Positions 46,791 to 57,321 of a DNA stretch of 64,000 bases are shown in pieces. Source of the DNA: Portunus trituberculatus (taxonomy: Eukaryota > Arthropoda > Malacostraca > Decapoda > Portunidae); the NCBI RefSeq assembly GCF_017591435.1, contig NC_059303.1, forward strand, positions 1,905,949 to 1,969,948, in the 5' to 3' direction. The notes under the pieces were generated by a model that saw only the letters and a list, made by a program, of their open reading frames with translations, made no database searches and was not told the origin of the DNA. The position numbers were made by a program, and so were the translations under genes. Positions within the stretch are counted from its first letter, which is position 1. The number at the start of each line of letters is the position of its first letter.

Positions 46791-48520
46791 AATAGAGAAA
46801 GTATTGAAAGTTTAGAAGTAAATGGAGTATGCAGTGAGGATCCCAGGGAAATGGCAGAGGCTATGAATGGATGCTTTCGGAAGGTATTCACAAAGGAGAC
46901 TGCTTTTGACAAACCACTGGTAATGGAACAGAAAGGGATTATGAAGGAGTTTCAAGTAACTGTGGAGGAGATCAAGAATATGTTTAGAAGTGAGAAAAGC
47001 TGTGGGACCTGATGGGGTATCAGGATGGATTTTAAGAGAATGCAGGGAGCAACTGGCAGAAAAAGTTTGTGAAGTAATTGATGCCTCATTAAGGGAAGGT
47101 GTAGTGCCCCAAGACTGGAAAAGAGCTAACATTGTCCCAATTTATAAATCAGGTAACAAGAGAGACCCATTGAACTATAGACCAGTGTCACTTACAAGTG
47201 TGGTAGCTAAGATGTGTGAGAGGGTGGTGAAGAATAGATGGACAGACTTCTTGGAGAAAAATGACATACTTTGTGAGTGTCAATTTGGTTTTAGAAAAGG
47301 GCGTTCATGCACGACAAACCTGATATGTTACTATTCGAGGGTGATAGATGTAATACAGGAAAGAGATGGTTGGGCTGATGGAATATATCTGGATTTAAAA
47401 AAGGCCTTTGATAAGGTACCACACCGGAGACTGATCTGGAAACTTGAAATGGTAAGAGGAGTGCATGACAGTTTACTAAAATGGATGGAAGACTTTTTGG
47501 TAGGAAGAGAAATGAGAACAATAATTAAGGACAGACCATCAGAATGGGGCTTGGTGGAGAGTGGAGTTCCACAGGGATCAGTGTTGGCACCAGTAATGTT
47601 CACGGTCTACATAAATGACATGGTGGATGGGGTGTCCAGTTATGTGAGCCTATTTGCAGACGATGCAAAATTGTTAAGAAAAGTGAGATGTGACAAAGAT
47701 TGCGAACTACTCCAGGAAGACTTGGACAGAATATGGAAATGGAGCTGTACATGGCAAATGGAGTTCAACACGACAAAATGCAAGAAATTAGAGTTTGGCA
47801 AGAGTGAAAGAAGAATCAGGAGTATGTACAAGATAGGAAATGAAGACATAAAAACCAGTCATGAAGAAAAAGACCTTGGGGTGACAATTACCAATGACCT
47901 ATCGCCAGAGAGACATATAAAAAAATAATTGGAGAAGTATTGAACTTATTGAGGAACATATGAGTGGCGTTCGTATATTTAGATGAAGAAATGATGAAGA
48001 AAATAATTACTGCAATGATAAGACCGAGGCTTGAATATGCAACAATACAGTGGGCTCCGAACTTAAAGAAACACATAAGGAAACTAGAGAAAGTACAGAG
48101 GGCTGCAACAAAAATGGTGCCGGACTTAAGAGATTTGACTTATGAAGACAGACTGAACAGAATGCAACTTCCGACCCTGGAAAACAGAAGAGAAAGGGGA
48201 GACCTTATAGCAATATACAGAGTGATGATTGGCATGGAAAAAATGGATAGGGAAGATCTGTCTGTGTATGTGGAATGAAAGAATGTCGAGAGGGCATGGG
48301 AAAAAACTAAAAATGGCCACTTATAGGAGAGATGTGAAAAATATAGCTTCCTCATAGAAGGGTGGAAGCATGGAATAGTTTAGACGTGGAAGTGGTCAAC
48401 GCAAGGAATATTCATGATTTTAAGAAAAAGCTGGACATTAGTAGATATGGAGACGGGACAGTACGAGCATAGCTCTTTTCCCGTATGTTACAATTAGGTA
48501 AATGCAATTAGGTAAATACA
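46791..48520 (+). mobile_element. CR1/L2-like LINE, copy A6, 5'-truncated, best-preserved RT
   Basis: Begins just upstream of the RT. Holds a 312-codon open RT frame, then a frameshift at about 47925 and the C-terminal region (47964-48430). The tail has two signature units (the first with AAATGC). It lacks the T4 frameshift shared by A1-A5. A 12-15 bp deletion occurs upstream near 46980. Confidence 0.9.
46990..47928 (+). CDS. reverse transcriptase domain of LINE A6 (partial)
   Basis: The longest open frame in the window (312 codons). RT fingers/palm motifs in order: KAVGPDGVSGW (3-13), VPIYKSGNKRDPLNYRPVSL (51-70), CQFGFRKGRSCTTNLICYYS (98-117), LDLKKAFDKVPHRRL (136-150), ESGVPQGSVLAPVMF (187-201), VSLFADDAKLL (216-226, FADD active site), then WQMEFNTTKCKKLEF and KDLGVTITNDLSPERHIKK. 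All catalytic aspartates are present. The ATG is internal to the original protein, so this is a fragment of a larger polyprotein. It is probably not translated as such, but is the best template for classifying family A. Confidence 0.75.
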   Translation: MRKAVGPDGVSGWILRECREQLAEKVCEVIDASLREGVVPQDWKRANIVPIYKSGNKRDPLNYRPVSLTSVVAKMCERVVKNRWTDFLEKNDILCECQFGFRKGRSCTTNLICYYSRVIDVIQERDGWADGIYLDLKKAFDKVPHRRLIWKLEMVRGVHDSLLKWMEDFLVGREMRTIIKDRPSEWGLVESGVPQGSVLAPVMFTVYINDMVDGVSSYVSLFADDAKLLRKVRCDKDCELLQEDLDRIWKWSCTWQMEFNTTKCKKLEFGKSERRIRSMYKIGNEDIKTSHEEKDLGVTITNDLSPERHIKK

Positions 48521-48522
48521 CA

Positions 48523-48634
48523 TCAGATGAAAGAGAGATATGACAGGAATGGACAAAGAGACAGGACACAGAGAGCTTAGCTCGGGCCTTGTAATACACA
48601 AATAGTTGAATAGGTAAATACACACACACACACA
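48523..48634 (+). mobile_element. 3'-end fragment of another chain LINE, family D
   Basis: About 95 bp beginning right after the A6 tail (AATACACA) and ending ATAGGTAAATACACAC. The upstream bases GACAGGACACAGAGAGCTTAG correspond in position to the GGAGACGGGACAACACGAGC segment of family A but differ in sequence. This points to a separate family sharing the tail. The (CA)n at 48620-48634 meets the piggyBac-like arm. Confidence 0.65.
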
Positions 48635-48655
48635 CAAATACAAAAACAAATTTTC

Positions 48656-48837
<182 letters not shown>

Positions 48838-48908
48838 ATTTTTTCCCTTTTTTCTTTCCTCTCGAGATAAGCTACATGCGTGCTTGTCTAAAATATTAGC
48901 AAATGTCA

Positions 48909-48910
<2 letters not shown>

Positions 48911-48975
<65 letters not shown>
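48911..48975. repeat. (TC)n microsatellite
   Basis: Second TC run of the inverted arm, the counterpart of the first GA run at 27136-27164. Confidence 0.93.
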
Positions 48976-48978
<3 letters not shown>

Positions 48979-49144
48979 GAGAGAAGGCCCACTTTCTCTT
49001 CAAGGCGATATAGTGACAAAAAAATAGCAGCATAATACACAAAGATGACAAGTATGACAAGCTTGCACGAGTTTCCTGCGCTGGGCGGCACTACCAATAT
49101 ATCATACAGGCGGGCTTTTTTAACATCCGGCGCGAAGGGGTTAA

Positions 49145-50150
49145 ATACCCATCCACCAGGAAGGCATTTTAAATGTCTCGTGCAGTTGCATCATAGCCTG
49201 ACTCACGCCCTACACAGTACGTGGCCAGGTGTCAGAAATAACATCCTTACAGGCATAAATTGATGAGGATTAGAATCAGAAACTTCAAGAAGAGAAGACA
49301 ACAAGAAACAAACAAACAAATGTATTATCATTGGGAGATATCTGGACCTTGAATCTCACCTCCCCTCTCCCCCTCCAAGATGCTCGCCTCACCCCACGCC
49401 ACACTGCCATCCTTCTCCACCATCTCTCTATATCATAAGACTGCTATTATCTTTTCAAACACTGTTTTTTTCTCACTACCTTCATCATCACAACTATACA
49501 TCACATAATTCTCACAATAATACTATTATAAAAGATTATGTTGAGACAGAGGTATAAAGCTGGAGCAGACGAGTAATAAATACTTCACTGTATTATTATC
49601 TCACTTCAACACACTAATAACAACTCAGAGAGTGTCCAGTTCAGTAGTAAAACAGCATATTGCTGTGATGTTGCTGATAGTGCCTTCCCAACCCTCAGTA
49701 TGAATGAATAATGTTATCTAGAGAAGCAGGGATCTGATGAGTTCATTCTATCATGGTCCACGAAGTCACTATTGTATACACAATCATGTGTGAAAATTTC
49801 ATGTCAATCAGATGAATACAAATAACAAATCATAGGCAAAATTATGAAAAATCTTTAGGAGCAAATTCTTGAAAAGTGTTTTTTACACTTATTATTTTTT
49901 CACGAAATCAGTATAAATTCTGATCCACTATTATTTGGTATCATTTCAATCTCAAACAAAATTGCAATTTTTTGTTGGAATTAGATTTTTGTTAATGTCA
50001 ATAAAAAACAGATTAAAAAAGTGTTTTATTTTTTTATTTATTGATTTATTTTTATTATTATTTTTTTTTCTTGGCAGGCAGTTCAACTCAGACATTAGTC
50101 CCTGGAGTGGTCAGAGTCCAACTTATCGTGAAATCCAAGTTATCGGGGTC
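49145..50150. other. intron sequence with no gene
   Basis: AT-rich sequence with no supported coding region. The end (50085-50150) has TTATCGTGAAATCCAAGTTATCG, which looks like a decayed Tigger-type terminus but lacks a partner. Confidence 0.4.
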
Positions 50151-50154
50151 TGAG

Positions 50155-50640
50155 TGATTGAGGTTCAACAGAATAGGAGGGACCCATCAGGTCCATAAGC
50201 TTTCTGAGGGTTTAGGCCAGCAATGGCATGGAAAACATCATTACAAAGAACTTTAATTGTAGGCATTAAATAGTCAGAGGGAGGAGGAGAGGGAGGGACA
50301 AGCCCAGAATCCTCTAAAGTGGAGTTGTTAGCAAAGATTTGAGAGAAGAGTTGAGCTTCAGAGACAAGAGATGGCATTGGTGCCATCAGGATGAAGTAAA
50401 GGAGGGAAAGATGAAAAAGTAAAGTTAGACATAGATGCAACATCCAGCTTTAGAACGAAAATGAGGATAGGGAAAGTAGGAGGGAACAGAGAAGGGGCTA
50501 CTGTCAGTAGCCTCAGACAGCTGTGTTTTGGTGAGGAAAAGATGAGAGAGGAGAGATGGTGTTCTACAGATTGAAAATTAGATCTAAGACTGCTAATGTT
50601 GCAGAAGTTAATGAAGAGGTGTCAAGACGTTTTGGGCTGT
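50155..50640 (-). mobile_element. J-family LINE fragment (J2b), endonuclease start fused to RT start
   Basis: On the minus strand the right part carries endonuclease N-terminal residues (SLRSNFQSVEHHLSSLIFSS, about 50600-50540) and LFPPTFPILIFVLK. The left part carries the RT entry region AQLFSQIFANNSTLEDSGLV and HAIAGLNPQKAYGPDGS (50390-50165). The intervening endonuclease core is missing, so this is an internally deleted J copy. Confidence 0.65.
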
Positions 50641-51170
50641 CACCCACGGAAATACCGAAGCAGGTAGAGAGTTCCAGAGTTTACCAGAGAAACGTATGAA
50701 TGATTAAGAGTACTGGTTAACTCTTGTGCTATAGTTGGACAGATTAGAAATGAGAGAAAGAAGAAAGCCTTGTGCAGCGAGGCTGCAGGAATAGGGAAGG
50801 CATGCAGTTAGCAAGATCAGTAGAACAGTTAGCATGAAAATAGCAATAAAAGATAGAAAGAGTTGTAACATTTTGGCAGTGAGAAAGAGGCTGAAGACAG
50901 TCAGTCAGAGGAGGGGAGTTGATGAGATGAAAAGCTTTTTATTTCATTTTATAAAACTGTGTGAGTGGAACCCCCTCCCCAAACATGCGAAGAGTATTCC
51001 ATACAGGGACGGATATGAGTTAGCAGTTAGAGGGGCGAGAAAAACTGGCTGAGATGCCTCAAAATGCCTAACTTCATAGAAGCTGTTTTAGCAAGAGGTG
51101 AGATGTGAAGTTTCTAGTTAAGATTATAAGTAAAGGACAGACCAAGGATATCCAGTGTGGAAGGTTGAGG
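50640..51170 (-). mobile_element. J-family LINE 3' fragment (J2a)
   Basis: Strongly similar to J1a (26210-26760), with the same GAGAAAGAGGCTGAAGACA and AAGCCTTGTGCAGC blocks. On the minus strand it encodes the C-terminal CLQPLSH / NCMPSLFLQPRCTRLSSF-like region, in broken frames. It lies on the wrong side of J2b for a single element, so the two are separate insertions or rearranged. Confidence 0.65.
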
Positions 51171-51309
51171 GCGAAAATTGTCGTAGTAGCCACTCCTTGA
51201 GACATGCTTCATTTTCCTTGAGAGGCTGAAGAGGCACAGAGGTTGGTCTTGCTGGGATGTCACTGCTACTACCATCACCAATCAGCCCCATGCTGGAAAT
51301 CAGTGGCAA

Positions 51310-51586
51310 TAGTTTGATTTTTTTTTTTTTTTTTTTTTTTTTCCTACAGTACCTGTACTTGAAAAGCATAGTGGGAAATGTTGTTCAGCCTCCACCCATT
51401 AGTGGTGCAGGCAATTTTATTTATAGTGGTACCCATATTAGGATCCATATCACCACCCAAGCACATCTTTGGTGTAACCACCTACAACCTGGGTATCAGG
51501 GTGACATGTACATAGCTAACTTTAAACCACTCAACAAATGGCACAACTTCAAAGCAGTATGTGGTGGGATTTGAACCTATGGGTGG
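51310..51586 (-). mobile_element. SINE-like fragment with B box and poly-A (candidate)
   Basis: In minus orientation it starts near an AGGTTCAAATCCC sequence (51566-51578), a perfect match to a tRNA-type B box. It runs about 240 bp and ends in a 25-base A tract (T25 at 51317-51341). No A box is seen upstream because sequence changes to the tail of family H at about 51590. Probably a 5'-truncated tRNA-derived SINE. Confidence 0.45.
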
Positions 51587-52533
51587 ACATACATACATAT
51601 ACATAACATACATAAATAATAGGATAACAAAGGGCCACCAGGGCCCATCTAGGTTATCCTGTATCAGTCGCACAGCAACCTCGTCATCAGTACTTAAAGA
51701 TACACTTACAAGTACACAATACATTATATACTAATTCTAAATATTTGGCCCATTAACAGGGGTAAGTCCTACAGCGAAATCCTCTACAATTTGTGGTCCC
51801 CATACATGGGAATCATGTTTTGTTTAACTATAGTAAATTTCTTATAAAAACTATCATGCAGCGCTATACATAATTATAAATCTAATAAATTTAAGTGCTT
51901 ATCTAATCTGTTTTTAAACATTGTCAAACTAGTGCTATTTACAACCGTCTCTGGCAATGCATTCCAAAAGTCTACCATCCTATGACTAAAGAAATATTTT
52001 CTTATATCTAACCTGCAGCCTTGCTTTCTAATCTTCCTGCCATGATTTCTAGTCCTACTTCCTCCTCTAAGGTAAAGAAAGATCTCACATCTATGTAGTT
52101 TGTATCTGAGAACATTTTAAATAACTCTATCATATCCCTCTTATACATCTCCTCTCAAATGAAAACATGTTTAATTCCTTTAATCTATCTCTATACTCCA
52201 GGCGCTTTAATGCTGGTATCATCCTAGTTGCTCTTCTCTGAACTGCTTCTAACATGTTGATATCCTGCCTATAGTGGGGTGACCAGGCCTGTATGCAATA
52301 CTCTAAATGGGGCCTAACATAGGAATTATATAAGCTACGCACCACTTCCTTACTTTTATAACTAACATTTCTATTTATAAAACCCAGGATCCTATTTGCC
52401 CTATTTCTTGCTTCTAAACATTGCTTTGAAAATTTCATAGTCCTGTCTATCACTACTCCTAAATCCTTTCCTTCCTCTACTGCCTCTAGCCAACATCCCT
52501 CCATCTCATAGTTAAAGTTTGTGTTGTCTTTAC

Positions 52534-53004
52534 CTAAATGCATAACCTGACACTTTTAGAATTAAACTCCATCTGCCACCTGTCTGCCCATGCTATCAGC
52601 CTGTCCAGGTCTCGTTGTATTCTGTAATTGTCCTTTTCACCCTGTACTGCACATGCTATCTTAGTATCATCTGCAAACTTTGATACTTTGCTACTAATTC
52701 CTATATCTAAATCGTTAATGTACACCAAGAAAAGAAGAGGTCCTAGCACTGATCCTTGGGGTACCCCACTAACCACTTCCTTCCACTCAGACATTGCCCC
52801 ATTTAATACTACTCTCTGTTTCCTATCAGAAAGCCATTCACTAATCCAATCAACTAACCTACCCCCTATCCCATGTAGTCTCAATTTGTACACTAGCCTC
52901 CTATGCGGTACCTTATCAAACGCCTTGCTAAAATCTAGATATATAACATCTATGCTATTTCCATCATCTAACTCCTTGGTAATATATTCTAAGATATCGA
53001 GCAA
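52534..53004 (-). pseudogene. family H reverse transcriptase core
   Basis: A 156-residue open frame from LDILEYITKELDDGNSIDVI to WQMEFNSK. Catalytic boxes: DFSKAFDKVPHRRL (residues 25-38), SGVPQGSVLGPLLF (82-95) and FADDT (113-117). All aspartates are intact. A one-base shift at about 52555 joins it to the C-terminal frame that starts MHLGKDN. Confidence 0.85.
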
Positions 53005-53676
53005 ATTTGTAAGACAGGACCTCCCTGATCTAAAGCCATGTTGGGTATCTCTAATTAATCTATTCTCATTTAAATGCTCCCAAATACTACCCTTAATGAT
53101 TTTCTCTAGTATCTTACATACTATACTAGTTAAACTGATCGGTCTATAATTATTCGCATCATCCTTCCTACCTTTTTAAATATTGGAGTAACATTAGCTA
53201 ACTTCCAGTCCTGAGGTATCTCAGCAAACCTAAGTGATCTTTCAAAGATTAACTTAAGTGCTTCAGAAATACTGTCTACACCCTCCCTAAGTACTCTGGC
53301 ATGTAGCTCATCAGGACCACTAGCTTTCCTATCGTCTAGTTCAAGAATAAATTTCCTAATAATTCCCGGTTTTATATCAATATTTTCTAAAGCTCTTAAA
53401 CTACTCGTCGCACTGTTTGTAACAGGATTTCCTATTCTTTCCTAGTAAATACTGAAGAAAATTGTTCATTCAATAATTCTACTATGTCTTCATTTTGATC
53501 CACTACTACACCATCTTTTCTGAGTGGTCCAATCCTATCCTTATTTCTTTTATCACTGACCTTGTAATAACTATATAATTTTTGGGATCTTTACTCCCAG
53601 CTCTAGCTAGTTTTATCTCTGCCTGCCTTTTACTTTTTTTATAACCTTACTCAAATCATCCCTGACCTGTCTGTAC

Positions 53677-54168
53677 CTAATCTTCCCCACTTTTCTGCAA
53701 CTCTCTGTATGCCCTCTTCTCTCTGATCTGGCTACCTATCTCATGAGTCCACCATAATGGCTTCCTGTTTCTCTGTCCTATATCTTTGTAAGGGATACAC
53801 TGCATCACTATACCCTTTACTACAACCTCAAAAATATCCCACATCTCCTGTGCAGTTTTATTTCCAAAACTATCTTCCCAGTTTACCTCTCCTAATAACT
53901 GACGTAACCTACCATAATTGCCTTTCTGATAGTTTGGGACTCTAGTCTTATTCACTATATTATCCCTACTGGAATTAATGATAAATCTAATTATATGATG
54001 GTCACTGTTTGTTAAAGTCTCTCCTACCTCAACTTCCTTTAAACAATGCTCAATATTTGTTAGTACTATGTCTAAAACCTTCCTCCCTCTAGTAGGTTTA
54101 TCTACCATCTGCACTAAATAGTTATCCTGAAAACTTTCCATAAACTTATTTTCACTAGCATCTACCAT
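53677..54168 (-). pseudogene. family H endonuclease C-terminal part
   Basis: 163-residue open frame with VDKPTRGRKVLDIVLTN, TLTNSDHHIIRF (SDH active site) and a basic linker ending EKRAYRELQK. The GDFNLK box lies just upstream in sequence (near 54190-54200). The element is truncated there by a SINE-like piece. Confidence 0.8.
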
Positions 54169-54245
54169 CCTCTCCCAGTTTACTGACTTAAGATTAAAAT
54201 CCCCTAAGATAATTGTCTGACTAGTACACCCCCTATTTATCTCAT

Positions 54246-54310
54246 CTCATCTGCCCGATCCCATGCTCACCACTTTATTCACTATGCTACCATATGGATG
54301 AGACCAAGTT
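54246..54310 (-). mobile_element. SINE-like tRNA-head fragment (candidate)
   Basis: In reverse complement: GGTAGCATAGTGAATAAAGTGGTGAGCATGGGATCGGGC. This matches the A-box head of the SINE at 25018 (GGCGTAGTGGATAAGTTGGTGAGC). No tail is seen. Confidence 0.45.
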
Positions 54311-54559
54311 CTGTGCAGGTAGATAATGACAAGTACAAACGCTCTACTGACTCAATGAAGTACACCTGTTGAATGGTAAAGTGTCCGGAGAGGCTGACAT
54401 GGAACAGTGCTATACTGACGCCAGGGAGAGGAATTTTCATCAGGTCATGGATGCCAGCCCAACATTTTAACTGCGTTGGCTTCAGACCCAGCGATAGGGA
54501 TCAGCGAAACATACCTGGGCCCACTTGTCAGCTACAACCATAACTTCCAGTGTCACCCC

Positions 54560-55780
54560 AGTTATATGCGACTCATGAGCACCTACAAGATAGGCTCAGA
54601 GCTCAGAGTTGCTGCACTGATAGTAACACTGCTCACTAGTGTACCTGTCTCTCGCATCCTGGCTGTCCTTTACATTTTCCTGAAGTGGCCCCCAGTTGCC
54701 ACACACCCCACATTTGGGAGTGAATGCTGGGCACAACGTCTTGTCTACACTATGTCTCTTGCCATAGTTATAGCACTGCCTGGCTGCCATGTTAAGTGGA
54801 ATATCAATGAGAGATTTGCTGTGACCATGCTTGACTAGTTGTGCCTGCTGTTGCGAGACTGCGACAAAAAGCTCCTCCTTAGCGATGTTATTGTCGGTGA
54901 CGTCAACTCTGACCACCACCCTTTCCTAAGTGAATTTTGCCATGTCTCGCTGGGCTGCTTCAAAGGTGGAACCAAAGCTACGCAAGCTGTCCTCGTCCAT
55001 GAAGGAGTCGCACCGGCAGAACACTTTTTGTTTTAGGGCAGGGTCATGCAAGCCCACTATCACTTTACACATGTCCATGTACTCAGACAGATCACCACAG
55101 CAGTTGAGGCACTGGAATCCACACTCCCTGAGCACTTTAGGTCTTGTAGACTCCTAATGACTCACATGAGGTTTGGCATTTGCTGAAAGAATCCTACCAT
55201 CTCATGGCCTGATTCATAGTCTGCTGCATGAGTCTTCTTCCTTTGGCATCCAGAGCAGCCTCAGGCTCCAGAACCTCCCACTGTTCAGTGTCCAGGGCAC
55301 ACTGGTAGTCAGGAACACAGAGCAGTCAGATGTGGAGCACAGCTTCTTTATCAGGCCATGTGGCTAGATGCAGCCACATCGCCACCAAGTGGTGCCATAT
55401 TCAGAATCCTGCAGGCATAATTTCCATCCCACATATCTCTGGGGTGGCAGCAACAGAAAGTCTGTTTCTCATTGACTGGCATACCATCAGGGATTCCATA
55501 CTGCTTACCAGGCCCATCAGATCAGGCCCTCTTGTAGGATACACAAGGCGGCATGGTGAAGACATTGTAGGTGTAGGTGTATATGAGCTCCAATCACTGT
55601 GCCATAAAGGGTTGAAAATAAAGGCAGGCCTTCTTGGGCTGCTTTACTGAGTCTCTGTACCAGGGGGTACACTCTCCTTCCAAGCTGGCAGCTGGACAAC
55701 TGACTTGGCGGGAAACTGCATGTCTCCTGTCGGTTACCAGATTCCTCCATCCTACAAGTTATGAGCAAATTGAGTTACAA
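54560..55780 (-). mobile_element. gag-like remnant of an LTR-type retroelement (candidate)
   Basis: Minus strand. The 55135-54926 frame has GLHDPALKQKVFCRCDSFMD and SFGSTFEAAQRDMAKFT. The 54919-54596 frame has HGHSKSLIDIPLN and CYNYGKRHSVDKTLCPAFTPKCGVCGNWG, a degraded CCHC zinc-knuckle pair (first Cys-x2-Cys reads CYNY). This order, a capsid-like helix segment then zinc knuckles, is that of a Gypsy/Mag-type gag. The upstream 55140-55780 part is too broken to assign. No LTR was identified. Confidence 0.5.
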
Positions 55781-56444
55781 GCTCTGTCACAGAAAAAAAT
55801 AAACTATAAGTCAAGGTACCACTTTATTTGGTTTTCCTGTACTTTTCAATGCAATCTTTCATTTTATAACAGTAAAGATTATTTTTGTGAACATCTTTTT
55901 ATGCCAGTAATTGTGCACCATGGATATGAATGCCAAAACCCTAATAATTAATATTTTATGGTGTGGCATCAATTAAGATGCATATGGCCACTTATTATTT
56001 TCATTCTTGAAACAAAAAAAAAGTACATATTACTTTAGCACTCTTACTACTCTTGGTTGAAAGCTATATGTGTGAATTTTTCCTGTATGTGAACAGAGAA
56101 ATTACATTACATATTTGGTCATGAGGAAGGAAATCTAAAAAATGTTGGGAAGCATGTTGATATATTTATTAATTGAGAAATCAATTAAGCATATTAACAC
56201 TTCATTAAATGAAAAATTTGTGAAGATTGTTGACATTGTACAAAACCTTTTTATGTATGGTAGTGAAAACAATAAAATTTCTGTGAGGTTGGTACTTAAA
56301 ATTTATATGAATACTTTATCTTTTTAATCATTATTTCAAAGTTGGTTGGTTGGTACTTAAAATTTATATGAATACTTTATCTTTTTAATCATTATTTCAA
56401 AGTGAAAATCGCCAATTGAAAAGTGTTTTATTCTGTGCTAACAG
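55781..56444. other. distal intron before TBCD exon C, with a tandem duplication
   Basis: AT-rich. Contains a near-perfect tandem duplication with a 61 bp period (copies start 56287 and 56348, about 55 bp each) ending 42 bp before the exon. The acceptor is TTCTGTGCTAACAG, where GTGCTAAC is a good branch/acceptor context. Confidence 0.6.
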
Positions 56445-56630
56445 TCCCGGTACACCAATGAAGCAGTGCACAAGTACCTTAGTGCCCGGGCTGAAAAGGT
56501 GGTGTTGTTGGCAGCCTTCCTAGAAACTCTAATGGAGCAGCTTGCTACTCACCAGAAGGTTGAACGTATCACATTGCCACTACTCAAAACAATAGGGGAC
56601 CTGCTCAGCTCCTCAGCAGTGCTAGACAGC
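56445..56630 (+). CDS. TBCD: tubulin-folding cofactor D (TBCD), internal exon C
   Basis: 62 codons, phase 0 at both ends, flanked by CTAACAG and GTAAGT. Reads SRYTNEAVHKYLSARAEKVV, then a helix pair LLAAFLETLMEQLATHQKVE and RITLPLLKTIGDLLSSSAVL. The 'R-(T/S)PLLKT-D-LL' pattern is characteristic of this region of TBCD and follows exon B directly in family order. It is joined to exon D by a 276 bp intron, contrasting with the 20-31 kb introns upstream. Confidence 0.9.
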
Positions 56631-56743
56631 GTAAGTGTCTTGTTCTAAATAAACCAGGATGATGCATCATCTCATAATTATAACATGAAGCAGAGGATAG
56701 GAAAACTAAAGTAGAATAAACTCATGTTAAGTCATACAAGCAG

Positions 56744-56906
56744 AGGAAATAATTTCTATTTCCCTATTTCTCTCAGGACTTGTTATGTTCTTCATTGTTT
56801 GAAAGTTTTTGTTTATATCAGGTTCTTGAGCAAGACAACATGTACATTTCCTATTTCTGTCAGGACGTGTTATGTTCTTCACTTTGAAAGTTCTTGTTTA
56901 TATCAG
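56744..56906 (+). repeat. 85-bp tandem duplication of a splice acceptor
   Basis: The block TTTATATCAGGTTCTTGAGC plus the preceding TTATGTTCTTCA and the following AAGAC occurs at 56812 and again at 56897, an offset of 85 bp. The upstream copy therefore carries a decoy acceptor (exon edge would be 56822). The decoy frame stops after 21 codons (TGA at 56885-56887). Confidence 0.85.
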
Positions 56907-57089
56907 GTTCTTGAGCAAGACGACACTTACATATCCCGCTTATTGGCCCTCATGAAGAAAGAGTGTCAACGGTGCAGTGACTACCACAAACTTGCTGCTG
57001 TGATCACTGTGTTATGTGAGCTACTGCGGCTGTCCTCTCCGACCACCAAGGCAACCCTCACCCAGCTTGCACTTTTCCTTGGATACCAG
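56907..57089 (+). CDS. TBCD: tubulin-folding cofactor D (TBCD), internal exon D
   Basis: 61 codons, phase 0 at both ends, acceptor TTTATATCAG and donor GTAACA. Reads VLEQDDTYISRLLALMKKEC, QRCSDYHKLAAVITVLCELL, RLSSPTTKATLTQLALFLGY. The 'LLAL-KKE...S.D..KL...I.V.CE' pattern matches TBCD. About 40-60 further C-terminal residues are expected in the family; I could not find that exon before 64000, so the gene probably continues to the right. An 85 bp duplication immediately upstream contains a second copy of this exon's start. Confidence 0.9.
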
Positions 57090-57321
57090 GTAACAACTAC
57101 TGAAAAACTCAGTATTAGTTATTCCCACATCCATTAATCATTGATTAAGCAGACAAAAGAAGTGAATGAGTTTTGTAGTAAAACTTTAGGTGTGTGATTG
57201 AACAAAAGAGAAAATTATGAAATATTAGAAGATGAGAAGTGCATTGAATTATATTTTATTTGTGTGGATGAAGGAAGCTGATGAATTACACACAAAGGTA
57301 GGAAAACACCTTCAAAAAGTA
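57090..57321. other. intron sequence after TBCD exon D
   Basis: Starts at the GTAACA donor. No other feature. Confidence 0.5.

Larger units (their letters stand above)
51590..54245 (-). mobile_element. L2/CR1-like LINE, family H
   Basis: Minus strand. Begins with the endonuclease at GDFNLK (about 54200) and has TRGRKVLDIVLTN and NSDHHIIRFI (54168-53677). The RT follows: IDVIYLDFSKAFDKVPHRRL, SGVPQGSVLGPLLFLVYIND, KFADDTKIACAV (53004-52534). The C-terminal part (52543-52130) has KDLGVVIDRTMKFSKQC, RPHLEYCIQAWSPHYRQDIN and RRATRMIPALKRLEYRDRL. The 3' end is in ATGTATGT-type repeats (51590-51615), unlike the (CA)n families. Broken at 52540 and between endonuclease and RT (53150-53650), but better preserved than most. 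Confidence 0.9.

Noticed and set aside
46990..47928. A6 RT as a domesticated host gene
   Set aside because: It is embedded in a chain of dead copies with standard LINE tail, and the frame is cut off both upstream and downstream.
49935..50153. 72-residue + strand ORF
   Set aside because: Low-complexity Phe/Leu-rich translation of T-rich DNA, no motif.
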